Source: a virus
Strand: one strand, 5' to 3'
Virus record (IMG/VR): IMGVR_UViG_3300042691_017652
Span: 1 to 58,834 of that record
Length of the DNA: 58,834 bases
Positions 48,901-57,154 of the stretch are shown here, in pieces. The notes below the pieces were generated by a model that worked only from the letters and a program-made list of their open reading frames with translations, was not told the DNA's origin and did no database searches. Numbering within the stretch: the stretch's first letter is position 1; the number at the start of each line of letters is the position of its first letter. The position numbers were made by a program, and so were the translations under genes.

Positions 48901-51135
48901 AGCATTCGTGAATCCGAGTGCGTTTAGCACTCCGGCGACACTATTTGCTCCGAAGCTTGCTACCCCCTGTGCGGCGACGCTCCCGAGTACCGAATCCACG
49001 CGTGGTGCCTCGACCGTAACCGCACCCTTAGTAGAGGGTAAGTCTTTCCCTTCACTGTTCACCGAAGAGGGTTTAATAAGATCCGCGCTTTTACCTTCTG
49101 CTAAAACGGCATTAACTGCTTGTACGTATTTCGCGTAATCCGAGTCGCTTGTACCACCACCCGCCGCGATAAACGCCGCGCGATTATGCATACCATTCGG
49201 CGCCACATAAGGAGTGTCCGTCGTGGTACTTGCTGCGCCTGTCGCGGCGGTAGTCTTGGTTGCAAGATCTGGTCGTTCTTCAGCGGTCGCGGTGCTGTAG
49301 AGTTTACCCTGGTAATTAAAGGTCGAGTTAGGTCCGAAGGCTTCTCTTGCTGCAGCGTAAGCTGCACTAAAATTCGGTGCGTTTGCGATTTTTGCATTTG
49401 CAGCTTCGACCGCAGTCGTATCGGTAAATTCACCAGCCCCAGCTTTAATTTCTGCTGAACCCTCAGCTTCCCCCGCGCCCATTCGCACCGCTTCTTGCGC
49501 ATTCGCGATTTGAGTAGCGAGCGCTTGCCCTGCGGTAGCATCGACGAGATCTGGATCGTAGCTGGTGTCGCGCGAAGCTATAGCTGTTGCTGGTGTTACT
49601 GCACCGGTGGTTACTGCTTTCGAGGCTTCGAACGCGGTCTGGTCATCCGCTCCTGCGGCTTTAGCAGCCACAAAGGCTGAAGCTCCTAAATCCTGCTTGG
49701 CGTCGAGACTCTCGGCACCCGCAGTTACTAAAGGATCCGAGCCTGTTATCGGAAGTTTACCACTTATAGCTAATTGTCCAAGAGTGGAAAGCGCTCCGAA
49801 CTCATTACCCTTGTACGCTTGCATCCCCGCGTTGATTAGCTTTCCTGCTGTTGCCTTATCTAGTCCAGTTTCACTCGCTAGAGCATCCGACGCATAAGAT
49901 AAGCCTGTTGACGTGAGTAAGGCTTGCGGATCTATTTTCCCAGTCGTTACTAATTGTGTGACCGTATTTTTTGCGAGAGATTGGAACTCGTCCGGCACCA
50001 TCGAGCCTATTTGGTTCGCGAGCTCTCCCGCGCCATAGGATAACACCGAACCTTTAAGTGCATCTAGCGGGTCAGCGCCTCTAGCTACTTGAGATGCGAA
50101 ATTTAGAGCACCACTTCCTAAAGCTGTGGCGCTGGTTCCGGTCAGTGCTCCCCCGGATAGATAATTTCCGAGAGACTCGGTTAACCCCGAGCCTCCAACG
50201 CCTGCAGATACGACAGCTAGAAAATAAGGTAATGCGCTGCTTTCGGATTTTGGCCCTACTTGCTCGGTGACCGAGCCATCGCTATAAGTTTGAATTATTT
50301 TTTCAAACCCGTTTCCTAGATCGATAGTCTCCGCACTTACAGGCTTCCTCTCCGCTGTCGGATTGAATCCAGCGTTCTCTTTAGCTAACCGCTCCTCGTT
50401 GCTCATGTACCTTCCGAGGTCCGGATAAAACATCCCCCCTTCCTTTGGGTAATAAGCCGGGAATTTGTCATTTTTCCCGATAGGATTCACGAATGTTCGC
50501 GACTGAGGGTCCCAATAATTTCCCGCACTGGTGACGTAGGCTCCGGGAATCGAAGAAAGATCTAGTTCGCCAGAAGAGCTAGAAGTCGTGGATAAAGCGC
50601 CGCTAATTGGTGCCGTGCTGGTACCGCTGGCCATTGATCCTAAGGGTCCAACACCTGGAACACCCCCGGCAGGAGCACCCATGTTGTCATCTACGGGTTT
50701 AACTCGCGAAGCTATCTCTGTCGCTGATGCTAGTTCAAATGCGGCCCGTTCTTCTGGTGAAACATCGCTACCAAAGACTGATGCCCAGTAGGAAAGACCA
50801 CCAGGATCGGCCTCTCGACCTAGAATGTCTAGATAAAGCTGCTTGACCGCGTCGAGATTCGGTGTTTCCGGTGCGAATTTACGGCCTTCAGTGGCGCCAA
50901 AGAGTGCGTAGTGGCGTTGAGCTTCTGTCGGTGTGTCAATACCAGCTGCCACCAGATCGGGGTAAAGCTTCGTGTAGGTCTCCCAATCAAAGCCAGTGGG
51001 TACCTTCGAAGGGTCAAATGCGTATCCCATCATCCAGTTGTCTATAGGGCCAACGACGGCGGGTGCAGGAACTACAGGGTCATCAAGGCTGTCTTCTGAC
51101 GCTAAACTTTGTAGGCCGCGAATAGGTAGTGCCAT
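45922..51135 (-). CDS. Giant virion protein with DUF4214-like N terminus and repetitive central region, 1737 aa
   Basis: Residues ~85-145 read VKQLYLDILGREADPGGLSYWASVFGSDVSPEERAAFELASATE, the DUF4214 pattern found in extracellular and cell-surface proteins. Residues ~160-1000 are Ala/Ser/Gly-rich. Residues ~1130-1330 are tandem 12-residue units (VVVETKTDPGTG and GVKADTGVVADT types). A Thr/Asn/Ser-rich part follows. The last ~110 residues contain YAQGGIIMPS, GGGQDDLIPARLADGEYVFDAEIVAALGDGS and LDAMREAIRKHK, a domain frequent at the end of phage injection proteins. Likely ejected or tail-internal; the repeats may act as an extended linker. Confidence 0.7.
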   Translation of the reverse strand: MALPIRGLQSLASEDSLDDPVVPAPAVVGPIDNWMMGYAFDPSKVPTGFDWETYTKLYPDLVAAGIDTPTEAQRHYALFGATEGRKFAPETPNLDAVKQLYLDILGREADPGGLSYWASVFGSDVSPEERAAFELASATEIASRVKPVDDNMGAPAGGVPGVGPLGSMASGTSTAPISGALSTTSSSSGELDLSSIPGAYVTSAGNYWDPQSRTFVNPIGKNDKFPAYYPKEGGMFYPDLGRYMSNEERLAKENAGFNPTAERKPVSAETIDLGNGFEKIIQTYSDGSVTEQVGPKSESSALPYFLAVVSAGVGGSGLTESLGNYLSGGALTGTSATALGSGALNFASQVARGADPLDALKGSVLSYGAGELANQIGSMVPDEFQSLAKNTVTQLVTTGKIDPQALLTSTGLSYASDALASETGLDKATAGKLINAGMQAYKGNEFGALSTLGQLAISGKLPITGSDPLVTAGAESLDAKQDLGASAFVAAKAAGADDQTAFEASKAVTTGAVTPATAIASRDTSYDPDLVDATAGQALATQIANAQEAVRMGAGEAEGSAEIKAGAGEFTDTTAVEAANAKIANAPNFSAAYAAAREAFGPNSTFNYQGKLYSTATAEERPDLATKTTAATGAASTTTDTPYVAPNGMHNRAAFIAAGGGTSDSDYAKYVQAVNAVLAEGKSADLIKPSSVNSEGKDLPSTKGAVTVEAPRVDSVLGSVAAQGVASFGANSVAGVLNALGFTNAGAAALDKANALSAAATAAEGADITQGKKDIDSAISKLGSSTGVKDAAENFGNLVSTVFNNPKAFGATIGSEVVEEILQIATLKGAPGFWVKETIASAMENGGAAYNTEYDNQIKAGATPQAAHDSAQKAAGVAAGTTVALAGAAAGASKVVGKVLGSTADDAATGAMGVTKTIVKESAKEAGEEGAISAAVDLALTGSVDATKALTSMVGGALYGGPTSGTLQGTKLDTLDQQSTFIGSGTAANQNAVNNAIGNLETVYGGEKASTLVGDLVNTTDLGAAGQTLANDLSNIMGDNAAVTTANTLVGNLAVSKSDSVLADQGLSVNDLATVVATDNGKDVTLGDALGSAITGNGAGASTNVVVGTKADGTDLTLGELTNVVKSGSSAVVDTGVKADTGITAETGATAGSGAAVDTGIKADTGVVVETKTDPGTGVVVETKTDPGTGVVVETKTDPGTGVVTETKTDQGSGVVVETKTDPGSGVVVETKTDQGSGVVTETKTDINTGVVLDVKTDTVATDTGVKTDTVATDTGVKADTGVVADTGVKADTGVVADTGVKADTGVVADTGVKADTGVKADTGVKIEAGVQVNPTTGVTTDTKIDANTGASTTLITDPNTGTKNTVVLNDSTGVNSSTVVESKTGVITDTTTDTNSGTTTSVSTDLKTGAVTTITSDTNLGTVTQVTETVDGTSTTTKDTSSNVTTNVTVSNNTNTTTETRVNTDTGEVVVTEVITGSGEVVRTETKTVQDLTQEEIEKVEVKDPEPVTAQTVQTAQKSTSTPTSSRAAVPTGDGGMLMGAAPAVTSKIDMPQEAWLGGRFRTDLPSLAAMFPFLFPSQEKAENDAFSALRRASGVEPQVPKKEDMDYYAYGKEPSIDSVLEPFLNGGSVQKYAQGGIIMPSALQAATGGTPHKGSHYVQGAGGGQDDLIPARLADGEYVFDAEIVAALGDGSNKEGARKLDAMREAIRKHKRSGSLKKIPPPAKNPLAYFKEANK
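47160..47660 (-). repeat. In-frame tandem repeats within the giant virion gene
   Basis: Two blocks. About 47400-47650 has 36-bp units coding for 12-residue V-V-V-E-T-K-T-D-P-G-T-G-type repeats, several nearly identical. About 47160-47340 has 18/36-bp units coding for G-V-K-A-D-T / G-V-V-A-D-T. Units remain multiples of three, so copy number could change without breaking the frame. Confidence 0.85.
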
Positions 51136-51377
51136 TATTTCACCGATGTGCTAACCACGTTAACCAATTCTTCTGCCCAATCCTTCCAATCAGTAAAGAT
51201 ATAAGGACTAGGCACCGCGTCTTTAACAAATACGTCGATCCCGGCGAATCCTGCGGCCCAAGATTTCCAGTCGTCTTCACTTCCTGGGATCTCGAGCTGC
51301 TGTGCGCCATAGGCCTCGACCATGAGCGCCGCCCAAGAATCCCAGGTGTGATAACGAGGATCGTAAACGAGCGCCAT
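51135..51377 (-). CDS. Small acidic Trp-rich protein, 80 aa
   Basis: A short protein with repeated W-x-x-W-A patterns (TWDSWAALMVEAYG, DDWKSWAAGFAG, TDWKDWAEELVN), suggesting three similar helical hairpins. Overlaps both neighbours by one base. The place between the nozzle-like protein and the giant protein suggests a tail accessory or chaperone role. Not recognised. Confidence 0.58.
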   Translation of the reverse strand: MALVYDPRYHTWDSWAALMVEAYGAQQLEIPGSEDDWKSWAAGFAGIDVFVKDAVPSPYIFTDWKDWAEELVNVVSTSVK

Positions 51378-53380
51378 CAGGAGTAACCCCGAACATCGCC
51401 AAGATCTGCACTTAGCAGCAGCTTTCCGAGTTGATAATTGCCACCCGCGACGTTCGACACGAACTGTAGCCGCAACTCCCGGCGCTGCTCACGCAGGTCG
51501 ATTTTGGTGGTAGAGGAATCGAAGGTGTACGGCCCCGTGGTGTCGTCCGACCCCTGTGCATAAGACCGACCCTTGACGTACATTTGCATTTCGCCGGAGA
51601 GAACAAAATCGGGTTCTACGCGCTCTAGGTGTAGCCAATTATTCTGACCGGTTGGTGCGGGTTCCGAAGGACCGCCCGAGACCCACCCGAGATCGTTGGT
51701 CTCGAAATAAGACTCGATCGCTAGCACCGACGTACCGTTCACCTCGTCGGTCCCGTATTCGTGCTGCCACATAGTGACGTAATTTCCGGCCGTAGCAACA
51801 GTAAGTACAAGCCCAGCACCAGCGGGGATGGAAGCGGAGAGTGCGTCTCCGACCGTGTAGCCCTGCCCCGGATTGTAGATGATAGCCGAGGTGATCACGC
51901 CACCAGCGACGATGATGTTCGCGGTTGCGCCCGTTCCAGTGCCGCCAGTTAAGGCTTGATTGTTGTAGGTACCGTCCGTGTATCCAGCACCCGGATTCGT
52001 GATCGTGAGGCTCTCAATACCGTTTGCTGAAGTGATATCATCACCAGTCTCGATCGGTCGGGCGAACACTTGCGAGAAGTACCCGGCGGATCTTCGTGCA
52101 CCAACTGCAGTACCGACGTCGTACCAGCAGTTTTCGCGAATATTATAGATCACCGCGTCGTTACACTCGGACTCAGATGACCCATTCGGGAAGAACCACC
52201 AGACTTCGCCAAATCGGGGAACCTTGGTCACCCACACCTTTTCGCGGTAGTTGTAATTCAGATTATCGAAAAAGTAGTTCTGATTGAACGGGTTGGGAAT
52301 CTCTTTAACCACCCCGTTGTACAACAAGAATCGATCGACACCGCACCAGTAGTAAATACCGTCGTATTCGATGACGCATTGCGAAGACATGATCGAAGAC
52401 TGAGTCGAAATAATATCGTAACGCCAGTATTGGGTGATCGTCGTCGCGCCTGCAGTGATCGTGGTCGGAGCGTAACTGACGCGAACCAAAGAGTCCAGCG
52501 ACCAAAAAAGTCCCGAGGGCGAATTCGAGCCACCCCTGACAGGGAGCCCTTGCACGATTTTACCAGTGGCGACGTTCACCTCGTTCGCATCAGCGGTAAC
52601 CCAGTCCTGGAAATTACCACTTGAGCAATTACGGATCAGGCCATTGTTACCATAGACGAACACATAGGGATGCAGGACCACCACGCCACCCGAGACGCTG
52701 ACGTTATTGTCGAAGGTGAGTGTAGCTGCACCGGTGGTCAAGGCGTTGGTCGAGAATGTTACCGTAGTGCCTACGATGCTCACTACCGTGGTACCTGCCG
52801 CGAAATTAGTGGTCGGTCCTACAGTCTGCCCCGCGCCGATAAGTGGATTTGCAGCTGCTATAGTACCCGTGTTCAAACCGGTGGTGAGAGTGACCGAGTC
52901 GGTGAACGTCCCGATCTTCCCAAGTGTGGACCCCGTTATGTCACCAGCCAGCACCGGGGTGTTCGCCGAGCTATTAATATCCGCGAGATTTTGTCCAGGA
53001 TGTGCAAGAAGATAGGTAAGACCAGAACCCAATGTGTCCGTGAAGGAGTCGAATTGCCAAAGATTATTCGCGCTGGCCGTGAAATCGCTCAGTGTCATAT
53101 CCGACACTCCAGAGCCCACACCATTGTTGTCAACGGGAGTCTTCTGGAGACCGCCCGAATAACCCGTAAATACGTTATTAAGTAACCCTTGGGGATTCAC
53201 GAACATCCCACGCACTGGTCCACGGATAGAACCGGTGATCTTCGAATACCCACCGATTTTTCTGGGTCTTCCACGTTGGAATCGTACCCATCGACCGTCC
53301 GTGTAATACAGCTTGTCGAAAAGCGTACCGTCCCGCTGAATCCCGGGTTTTGTATCTAGGGCGAAGACTTTAGAGGTCAT
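51377..53380 (-). CDS. Tail nozzle/hub-like structural protein, 667 aa
   Basis: Typical podovirus tail-nozzle pattern: LYYTDGRWVRFQRGRPRKIGGY at the N terminus, a TYLLAHPGQ segment, FWSLDSLVRVSY, YYWCGVDRFLLYNGVVKEIPNPFNQNYFF, VWWFFPNGSSESECNDAVIYNIRENCWYDVG, and a C-terminal jelly-roll-like part ending LREQRRELRLQFVSN...LGKLLLSADLGD. This is the beta-propeller layout of P22 gp10-type proteins. A Gly-rich insert (SLTITNPGAGYTDGTYNN...) interrupts it. Role: closes the end of the short tail. Confidence 0.75.
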   Translation of the reverse strand: MTSKVFALDTKPGIQRDGTLFDKLYYTDGRWVRFQRGRPRKIGGYSKITGSIRGPVRGMFVNPQGLLNNVFTGYSGGLQKTPVDNNGVGSGVSDMTLSDFTASANNLWQFDSFTDTLGSGLTYLLAHPGQNLADINSSANTPVLAGDITGSTLGKIGTFTDSVTLTTGLNTGTIAAANPLIGAGQTVGPTTNFAAGTTVVSIVGTTVTFSTNALTTGAATLTFDNNVSVSGGVVVLHPYVFVYGNNGLIRNCSSGNFQDWVTADANEVNVATGKIVQGLPVRGGSNSPSGLFWSLDSLVRVSYAPTTITAGATTITQYWRYDIISTQSSIMSSQCVIEYDGIYYWCGVDRFLLYNGVVKEIPNPFNQNYFFDNLNYNYREKVWVTKVPRFGEVWWFFPNGSSESECNDAVIYNIRENCWYDVGTAVGARRSAGYFSQVFARPIETGDDITSANGIESLTITNPGAGYTDGTYNNQALTGGTGTGATANIIVAGGVITSAIIYNPGQGYTVGDALSASIPAGAGLVLTVATAGNYVTMWQHEYGTDEVNGTSVLAIESYFETNDLGWVSGGPSEPAPTGQNNWLHLERVEPDFVLSGEMQMYVKGRSYAQGSDDTTGPYTFDSSTTKIDLREQRRELRLQFVSNVAGGNYQLGKLLLSADLGDVRGYS

Positions 53381-54576
53381 TAAAATGCGCCTCCGGCTAG
53401 GCCCTCGGAAGTTAGAAGGAACTTATTCACCCCAGTCACCGCGAATGCCAATTGACCCGCTGCAGGACGCCAAAGCCCGGTGCCGGTTTCGGAGGCAAAG
53501 GACAGGGAGGGATTTGTGACAGTACCATCCACCAGGGTAACCGTCGCCGAAGTTACCGAAGCCGAACTCGCGGTGTAAAAATTCGTACCGTCGCAAATCA
53601 CCGTGGCTCTTGTACCTTGTACCACTGTCGTCGTAGCACCCAGGCCAGTGCTCAGAGTAAGCGTAAATGAACCCGAAGTCTGATTGTTTACTACGTAAAG
53701 ATTCACGACCGGGGGGTAAATCACCGTAGCATTACTGGTAAGTGCACCAGTAAAGGTCTGGATGTTGTTTTGCGCTTCGCTTGAATTCAACGTCGACGTA
53801 CCACCCGGAGCGACGGATTTCACTAAGGCTGTGAAAGCGAAGTTCGCATTTACCCCATAACCAACCGTAATGTAAGCGCTGCCGGTGCAGACGATGAAGG
53901 CGGACTCGCCAGGATTAAAAACCTTAGCCGATGCCCCATCGATAAGTTCGGCACCGGTGGTTGAAATCGTGAAAGTTCCGGTGCCATTGTTTTTAACCAG
54001 AACAAACCAATTGTCGCCTAATGTAGCTGCAGCTGGTAATGTGTAACTCCCTGCACCACCGGACCACAATCGCGTTTGCGCACGATCGGTAGTGGCGAAA
54101 GTGCTGCCTGAGGACGCAGCCAGAACCGGGTGGCTTTGGTTCAGTGTGGTGGTGATCGCCAGGAGTCCCTTTCCGGCGAGTGCTGCTGCATCTGCCCCCG
54201 AGGACCCAATCCCAAAAGCAATCACGCCCCAAGTGCCTGCAGCGGTCGAATTGGTCGTGACGTAAACGTATTGCGCTTCTCCTGCGGCGATCGTAACAAT
54301 CGTGTCCCCGGCGTTGTCCGCTACTGTAAAAGAACTCGCTCCCAGGTTACGAATAAGCGAGTCCGTGCCGACCGATGTGGCATTCGCGGCAGGCATTCGC
54401 AGCGTGAGCCCCGCAGTCGTCGGCAACACCTCCATGATCCTGGAAGCGTAAGTCCCGGTGTTACTGTTAGCCAGTGGCCACTCGAGCGTTGTGTTCGCGG
54501 AAAGCGTAAATGACCGGTAGCTTACATCGGTAGGCTGAACAATATCGCCGGTAAAGGGGGAGACGTAAGTAGGCAT
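53380..54576 (-). CDS. Tail fibre/spike structural protein, 398 aa
   Basis: Beta-rich and Ser/Thr/Ala/Gly-rich with fibre-type modules (YRSFTLSANTTLEWPLAN, GLTLRMPAANATSVGTDSLIRN, GDNWFVLVKNNGTGTFTI, SFASETGTGLWRPAAGQLAFAVTGVNKFLL). The C terminus LAGGAF is shared with the 1081-aa fibre. Sits between the adaptor-like and nozzle-like genes, so it may be a fibre or spike bound near the tail hub. One-base overlap with the next gene. Confidence 0.7.
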   Translation of the reverse strand: MPTYVSPFTGDIVQPTDVSYRSFTLSANTTLEWPLANSNTGTYASRIMEVLPTTAGLTLRMPAANATSVGTDSLIRNLGASSFTVADNAGDTIVTIAAGEAQYVYVTTNSTAAGTWGVIAFGIGSSGADAAALAGKGLLAITTTLNQSHPVLAASSGSTFATTDRAQTRLWSGGAGSYTLPAAATLGDNWFVLVKNNGTGTFTISTTGAELIDGASAKVFNPGESAFIVCTGSAYITVGYGVNANFAFTALVKSVAPGGTSTLNSSEAQNNIQTFTGALTSNATVIYPPVVNLYVVNNQTSGSFTLTLSTGLGATTTVVQGTRATVICDGTNFYTASSASVTSATVTLVDGTVTNPSLSFASETGTGLWRPAAGQLAFAVTGVNKFLLTSEGLAGGAF

Positions 54577-54577
54577 A

Positions 54578-55207
54578 TCATGTGTCCACGGCTACGGCCT
54601 GACGATCGGCGATGCGAAGTTTATCTTCGGTCTTAAGCTCGGCTACGTACTTGTCGTACATCGACTGCCAAGTCGGAATCCGAGGATCATTCTTCAGGAA
54701 CGGCATCGCTTGCAAAAGCGAACCGTAAAGCATAGCCTGTGGTGCGTACTCGGTGAACCAGTTCGTTTGATTTGTCGAATCCAGCGGCACCGGGCGCTCG
54801 TAGTACAGCACTTCGAAGGAGTAAGCTGCAGCCGGAGTAGGCCCTAAAAACCAATGCGTATAATCGTAATCCGCGTAGTAAAGCGGCACTCCGGTCTCGG
54901 TCGGGTCCGGCCAGTAATTACGAATGTATTCGTAGCGGCGCTCAAGCACCGGTCGACGTTCTCCGGCGACAGTGATATTTAAAGAAACCGTTTTGCGCCA
55001 GCGGGCGGGTTTAGCCACCACCGGGTCGCTTGCGGTGAGGGTTGAGGTGTCAACTGTTAAGTTACCGAGGAATTTAATCTCCGCCGCCAGGATCTGCTCG
55101 GCAAGCATGATGAACGTAGGGATCTTGTCGATCGTGGCCGTATCTGTGCGCTCCAGATAGGATTGAACGTCCGCAGCAAGGCTCGTGTAAGTCATCGTTA
55201 CTGCCAT
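54578..55207 (-). CDS. Head-tail adaptor / tail tubular-like protein, 209 aa
   Basis: N-terminal helical segment (YTSLAADVQSYLERTDTATIDKIPTFIMLAEQILAAEIKFLGN) followed by beta strands and YDYTHWFLGPTPAAAYSFEVLYYERPVPLDSTNQTNWFTEYAPQAML, then a helical end. Matches the phage adaptor proteins that join portal and nozzle (gp4 or tubular A type). A relative with an inserted domain is at 5420-6496. Confidence 0.72.
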   Translation of the reverse strand: MAVTMTYTSLAADVQSYLERTDTATIDKIPTFIMLAEQILAAEIKFLGNLTVDTSTLTASDPVVAKPARWRKTVSLNITVAGERRPVLERRYEYIRNYWPDPTETGVPLYYADYDYTHWFLGPTPAAAYSFEVLYYERPVPLDSTNQTNWFTEYAPQAMLYGSLLQAMPFLKNDPRIPTWQSMYDKYVAELKTEDKLRIADRQAVAVDT

Positions 55208-55211
55208 GATT

Positions 55212-55673
55212 TCATCCTATTAGTGCACACTCGGCTTGCCTACGGATCACCAGACCTCGCAACACTTTACCACCCCCTCGAGTCCAGAGCATGAGCTGCT
55301 CTTTCACGCCTTCCCAGTCCTGAGCGTTGATCTTTCGCTTGAGTGTCGATGTTTGCAATCGTCCGACACCCAAATTGTAACAGAAATCGACTATAGCGTT
55401 CAATTTACCCCAGTCGCGATCTTTTACGGCTACGGCGAGAAGCACCGGGCACTGCCTCACCGTTCCGGGTGCATAGGTGTGCAAAAGTTCGTGCATCAAC
55501 AATTGTTCGGCATACTCACGCGTTATCTGGGGGTCATCCTTAGTAACACGATCACCGCTCTGGTAATAGGTGGATCCGTATCCAATCGTCCACACGCCTG
55601 CAGGACAGAGGTAAGGCTTCGCGGAAAACCCCTCGAATCTGCGGCAAAGCTCTGCTGCGAGATCGAGCTTCAC
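55212..55673 (-). CDS. Endolysin, GH24 (T4-type) lysozyme, 153 aa
   Basis: RRFEGF carries the catalytic Glu (E14), followed by PYLCPAGVWTIGYGSTYY with the typical G-x-G-x-T region, then FCYNLGVGRLQTSTL and a C-terminal TRGGGKVLRGLVIRRQAECALI, the usual end of the fold. No N-terminal signal-anchor, so release needs the holin. It starts 4 bases inside the holin gene. Cleaves peptidoglycan glycan strands. Confidence 0.9.
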   Translation of the reverse strand: MKLDLAAELCRRFEGFSAKPYLCPAGVWTIGYGSTYYQSGDRVTKDDPQITREYAEQLLMHELLHTYAPGTVRQCPVLLAVAVKDRDWGKLNAIVDFCYNLGVGRLQTSTLKRKINAQDWEGVKEQLMLWTRGGGKVLRGLVIRRQAECALIG

Positions 55674-56167
55674 GCGAGACCTCGAGCTTTCAGAGTGCGG
55701 TCAAGGAACCAATAGTTGAACGTACCCGCCACCAATGCGGCGAAATCGGGTGACATGATCATCTTGAACACTTCCTGCACGGGAAGACCTTCACGCGAGG
55801 CGATGATCGCGAACCAAATGTGCGAAGCGGACCAAATCGCGAGAATCCAATAGGTTACTACGGGTCTCACTGAGGCTGATAACGAAGCTACCCAACCACC
55901 GGCAGCTTTAGCCATCTCGGTCTGTGAATTGATCGCCGCTTCGAATGCGGACATAACACCGGTGTCTATAGCTTTATCGCGCTCAGCTCCAATCTCGGCG
56001 AGCTTTTGTGCGCCACGCAACTGCTCAAGTTCGCACTGGCGATTGAACATGGAGAGTTCGTGTTGCCGCTCGTTTTTGCGGTCCAGGAATTTTAAGACTT
56101 CGGGAGCCAGCCGAAATAGACCCCCAAAGATCGTGCCAAAAAGACCACCACCAATAATGTCCAGCAT
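55670..56167 (-). CDS. Holin, 3-TM type (GTA-holin-like), 165 aa
   Basis: An N-terminal Gly-rich hydrophobic segment (IIGGGLFGTIFGGLF), a charged helical linker (about 30-75), then SASVRPVVTYWILAIWSASHIWFAI (TM) and SPDFAALVAGTFNYWFLDRTLKARG (TM), which match the family of 3-TM holins found with gene-transfer agents and phages (PF11351-like). Start is ATG 56167, overlapping the upstream stop; a GTG just before is possible. Pore for endolysin release. Confidence 0.82.
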   Translation of the reverse strand: MLDIIGGGLFGTIFGGLFRLAPEVLKFLDRKNERQHELSMFNRQCELEQLRGAQKLAEIGAERDKAIDTGVMSAFEAAINSQTEMAKAAGGWVASLSASVRPVVTYWILAIWSASHIWFAIIASREGLPVQEVFKMIMSPDFAALVAGTFNYWFLDRTLKARGLA

Positions 56168-56436
56168 CACCGCTTCCCCATCTTCTCGCGCTCTTCAAGC
56201 AGGCGGACCTTAACTTGCAATTCATTGATGTGTTGCATCAATTGCTCTTTTAGGACAGCACGTTTCTCGGCACTTATGGGAGAGTCAGTCGGCACACCTT
56301 CCTTAGTAATTAAGGCAGGCATTGCGCCTTCGATCTTCGTTAAGCGTGTTGAAAAGTCCGCGACTTGCCCAAGCAGCCACGCCAGCGAGGCCACGATGAC
56401 CGGGATAACTGCCTTGAGAACGTCGCTCCAGTTCAT
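56167..56436 (-). CDS. Small membrane protein of the lysis module (i-spanin-like), 89 aa
   Basis: One N-terminal membrane segment (LKAVIPVIVASLAWLLG) followed by a helical, charged periplasm-type domain (TRLTKIEGAMPALIT, AVLKEQLMQHINELQVKVRLLEEREKMG). This single-pass plus coiled-coil layout fits an inner-membrane spanin component or a holin regulator. Starts overlapping the preceding stop (ATATGA). Confidence 0.6.
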   Translation of the reverse strand: MNWSDVLKAVIPVIVASLAWLLGQVADFSTRLTKIEGAMPALITKEGVPTDSPISAEKRAVLKEQLMQHINELQVKVRLLEEREKMGKR

Positions 56437-56630
56437 ATACCAAGAAAACGCTTGACGAACGTTGCGGCGACACCCGGACCGAACAGTACAGCGAGGATGG
56501 TGGCGTAAAGCAGCCACTCGATGTGTTTCATTCGAGCCTTACCGTTATCGAGTGACTCCTCGATATTTTTATAGCGTTGCTCGCAAATCGCTTCGTGCAC
56601 CGATAAGCGCTTGTCCAGGTCGTCGCTCAT
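56433..56630 (-). CDS. Small membrane protein of the lysis module, 65 aa
   Basis: A charged N-terminal helix (LSVHEAICEQRYKNIEESLDNGKARMKHIEW) and one C-terminal membrane segment (LLYATILAVLFGPGVAATFVK). Resembles haemolysin XhlA/holin-associated proteins: a tail-anchored helix plus single TM. Just after a one-base gap from the 53-aa gene. Likely helps lysis; unproven. Confidence 0.62.
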   Translation of the reverse strand: MSDDLDKRLSVHEAICEQRYKNIEESLDNGKARMKHIEWLLYATILAVLFGPGVAATFVKRFLGI

Positions 56631-56631
56631 G

Positions 56632-56793
56632 TCAAGCTGCCTCTTGTTCCTCGGTCGGTGGCACCTGTTGAAGTGTGGGTGGCTTTGCAGACTCTTTCAT
56701 GCCATCGATGAGTTGGTAAACCTCCTGGTACGGGCGCGTGCCCAGGTAGCCGATAATCTGATTTGCAAGCTCGATTGGTAAGTTAAGGGTCAT
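56632..56793 (-). CDS. Small conserved protein, 53 aa
   Basis: ATG 56793 is preceded by CCGGAGTAAAGT (the stop of the previous small gene). The translation starts MTLNLPIELANQIIGYLGTR, has YQEVYQLIDGMK, then a Pro/Gln-rich acidic tail. Similar small proteins often lie between tail-fibre-assembly genes and lysis genes in phages. Function unknown. Confidence 0.68.
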   Translation of the reverse strand: MTLNLPIELANQIIGYLGTRPYQEVYQLIDGMKESAKPPTLQQVPPTEEQEAA

Positions 56794-56796
56794 ACT

Positions 56797-56934
56797 TTAC
56801 TCCGGTTGAGTGGGCCACTGGATTTCCAAAGGGAAACCCGCTTGAGAAGGTACATCACGCAGGGCTTGGCGGTAAATTGCCCATGCAGCTTGATCGACAG
56901 GTGCGTCATACCAAATCCGACTTTTGAAAGCCAA
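56797..56934 (-). CDS. Tail-fibre-assembly-like C-terminal domain, 45 aa (TTG start, +1 frame of the previous gene)
   Basis: Reads as WYDAPVDQAAWAIYRQALRD, then VPSQAGFPLEIQWPTQPE: the ending pattern of phage tail fibre assembly chaperones (YRQALRD...FP..I.WP). There is no ATG; TTG 56934 is the nearest start, and the frame overlaps the end of the 82-aa gene by 29 bases. Either a small separate gene or the C-terminal part of the 82-aa protein reached by +1 frameshift. Confidence 0.55.
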   Translation of the reverse strand: MAFKSRIWYDAPVDQAAWAIYRQALRDVPSQAGFPLEIQWPTQPE

Positions 56935-57154
56935 ACCGCTCAATTATGCTGAGGTCTTCAACATCCTGCCAAACAGGCTCTATTGCTTCACCTTTGTATC
57001 CAGGCTGACCGTAGCCATCTGGATACACGGCAACGTTTTGTTTACGGGTCATGCTGCCGCGAAGAAAGTCCATAAATTGCGCATGTTCAGGCGTACCCTG
57101 AATAGCGTCTAAGTCTTCGCGTGTGTTAATGATGGTTCTGGATAGCAATGCCAT
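56906..57154 (-). CDS. Small DGR-adjacent protein, 82 aa
   Basis: ATG 57154 (MALLSRTIINTREDLDAIQG) has GGAG upstream and lies inside the end of the reverse-transcriptase gene. The sequence ends in VWQDVEDLSIIERFGFQKSDLV. Its N-terminal part (TREDLDAIQGTPEHAQFMDFLRGSM) resembles small proteins paired with tail-assembly chaperones. The next open frame (+1) encodes the typical chaperone C terminus, so the two may make one product. Confidence 0.65.
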   Translation of the reverse strand: MALLSRTIINTREDLDAIQGTPEHAQFMDFLRGSMTRKQNVAVYPDGYGQPGYKGEAIEPVWQDVEDLSIIERFGFQKSDLV

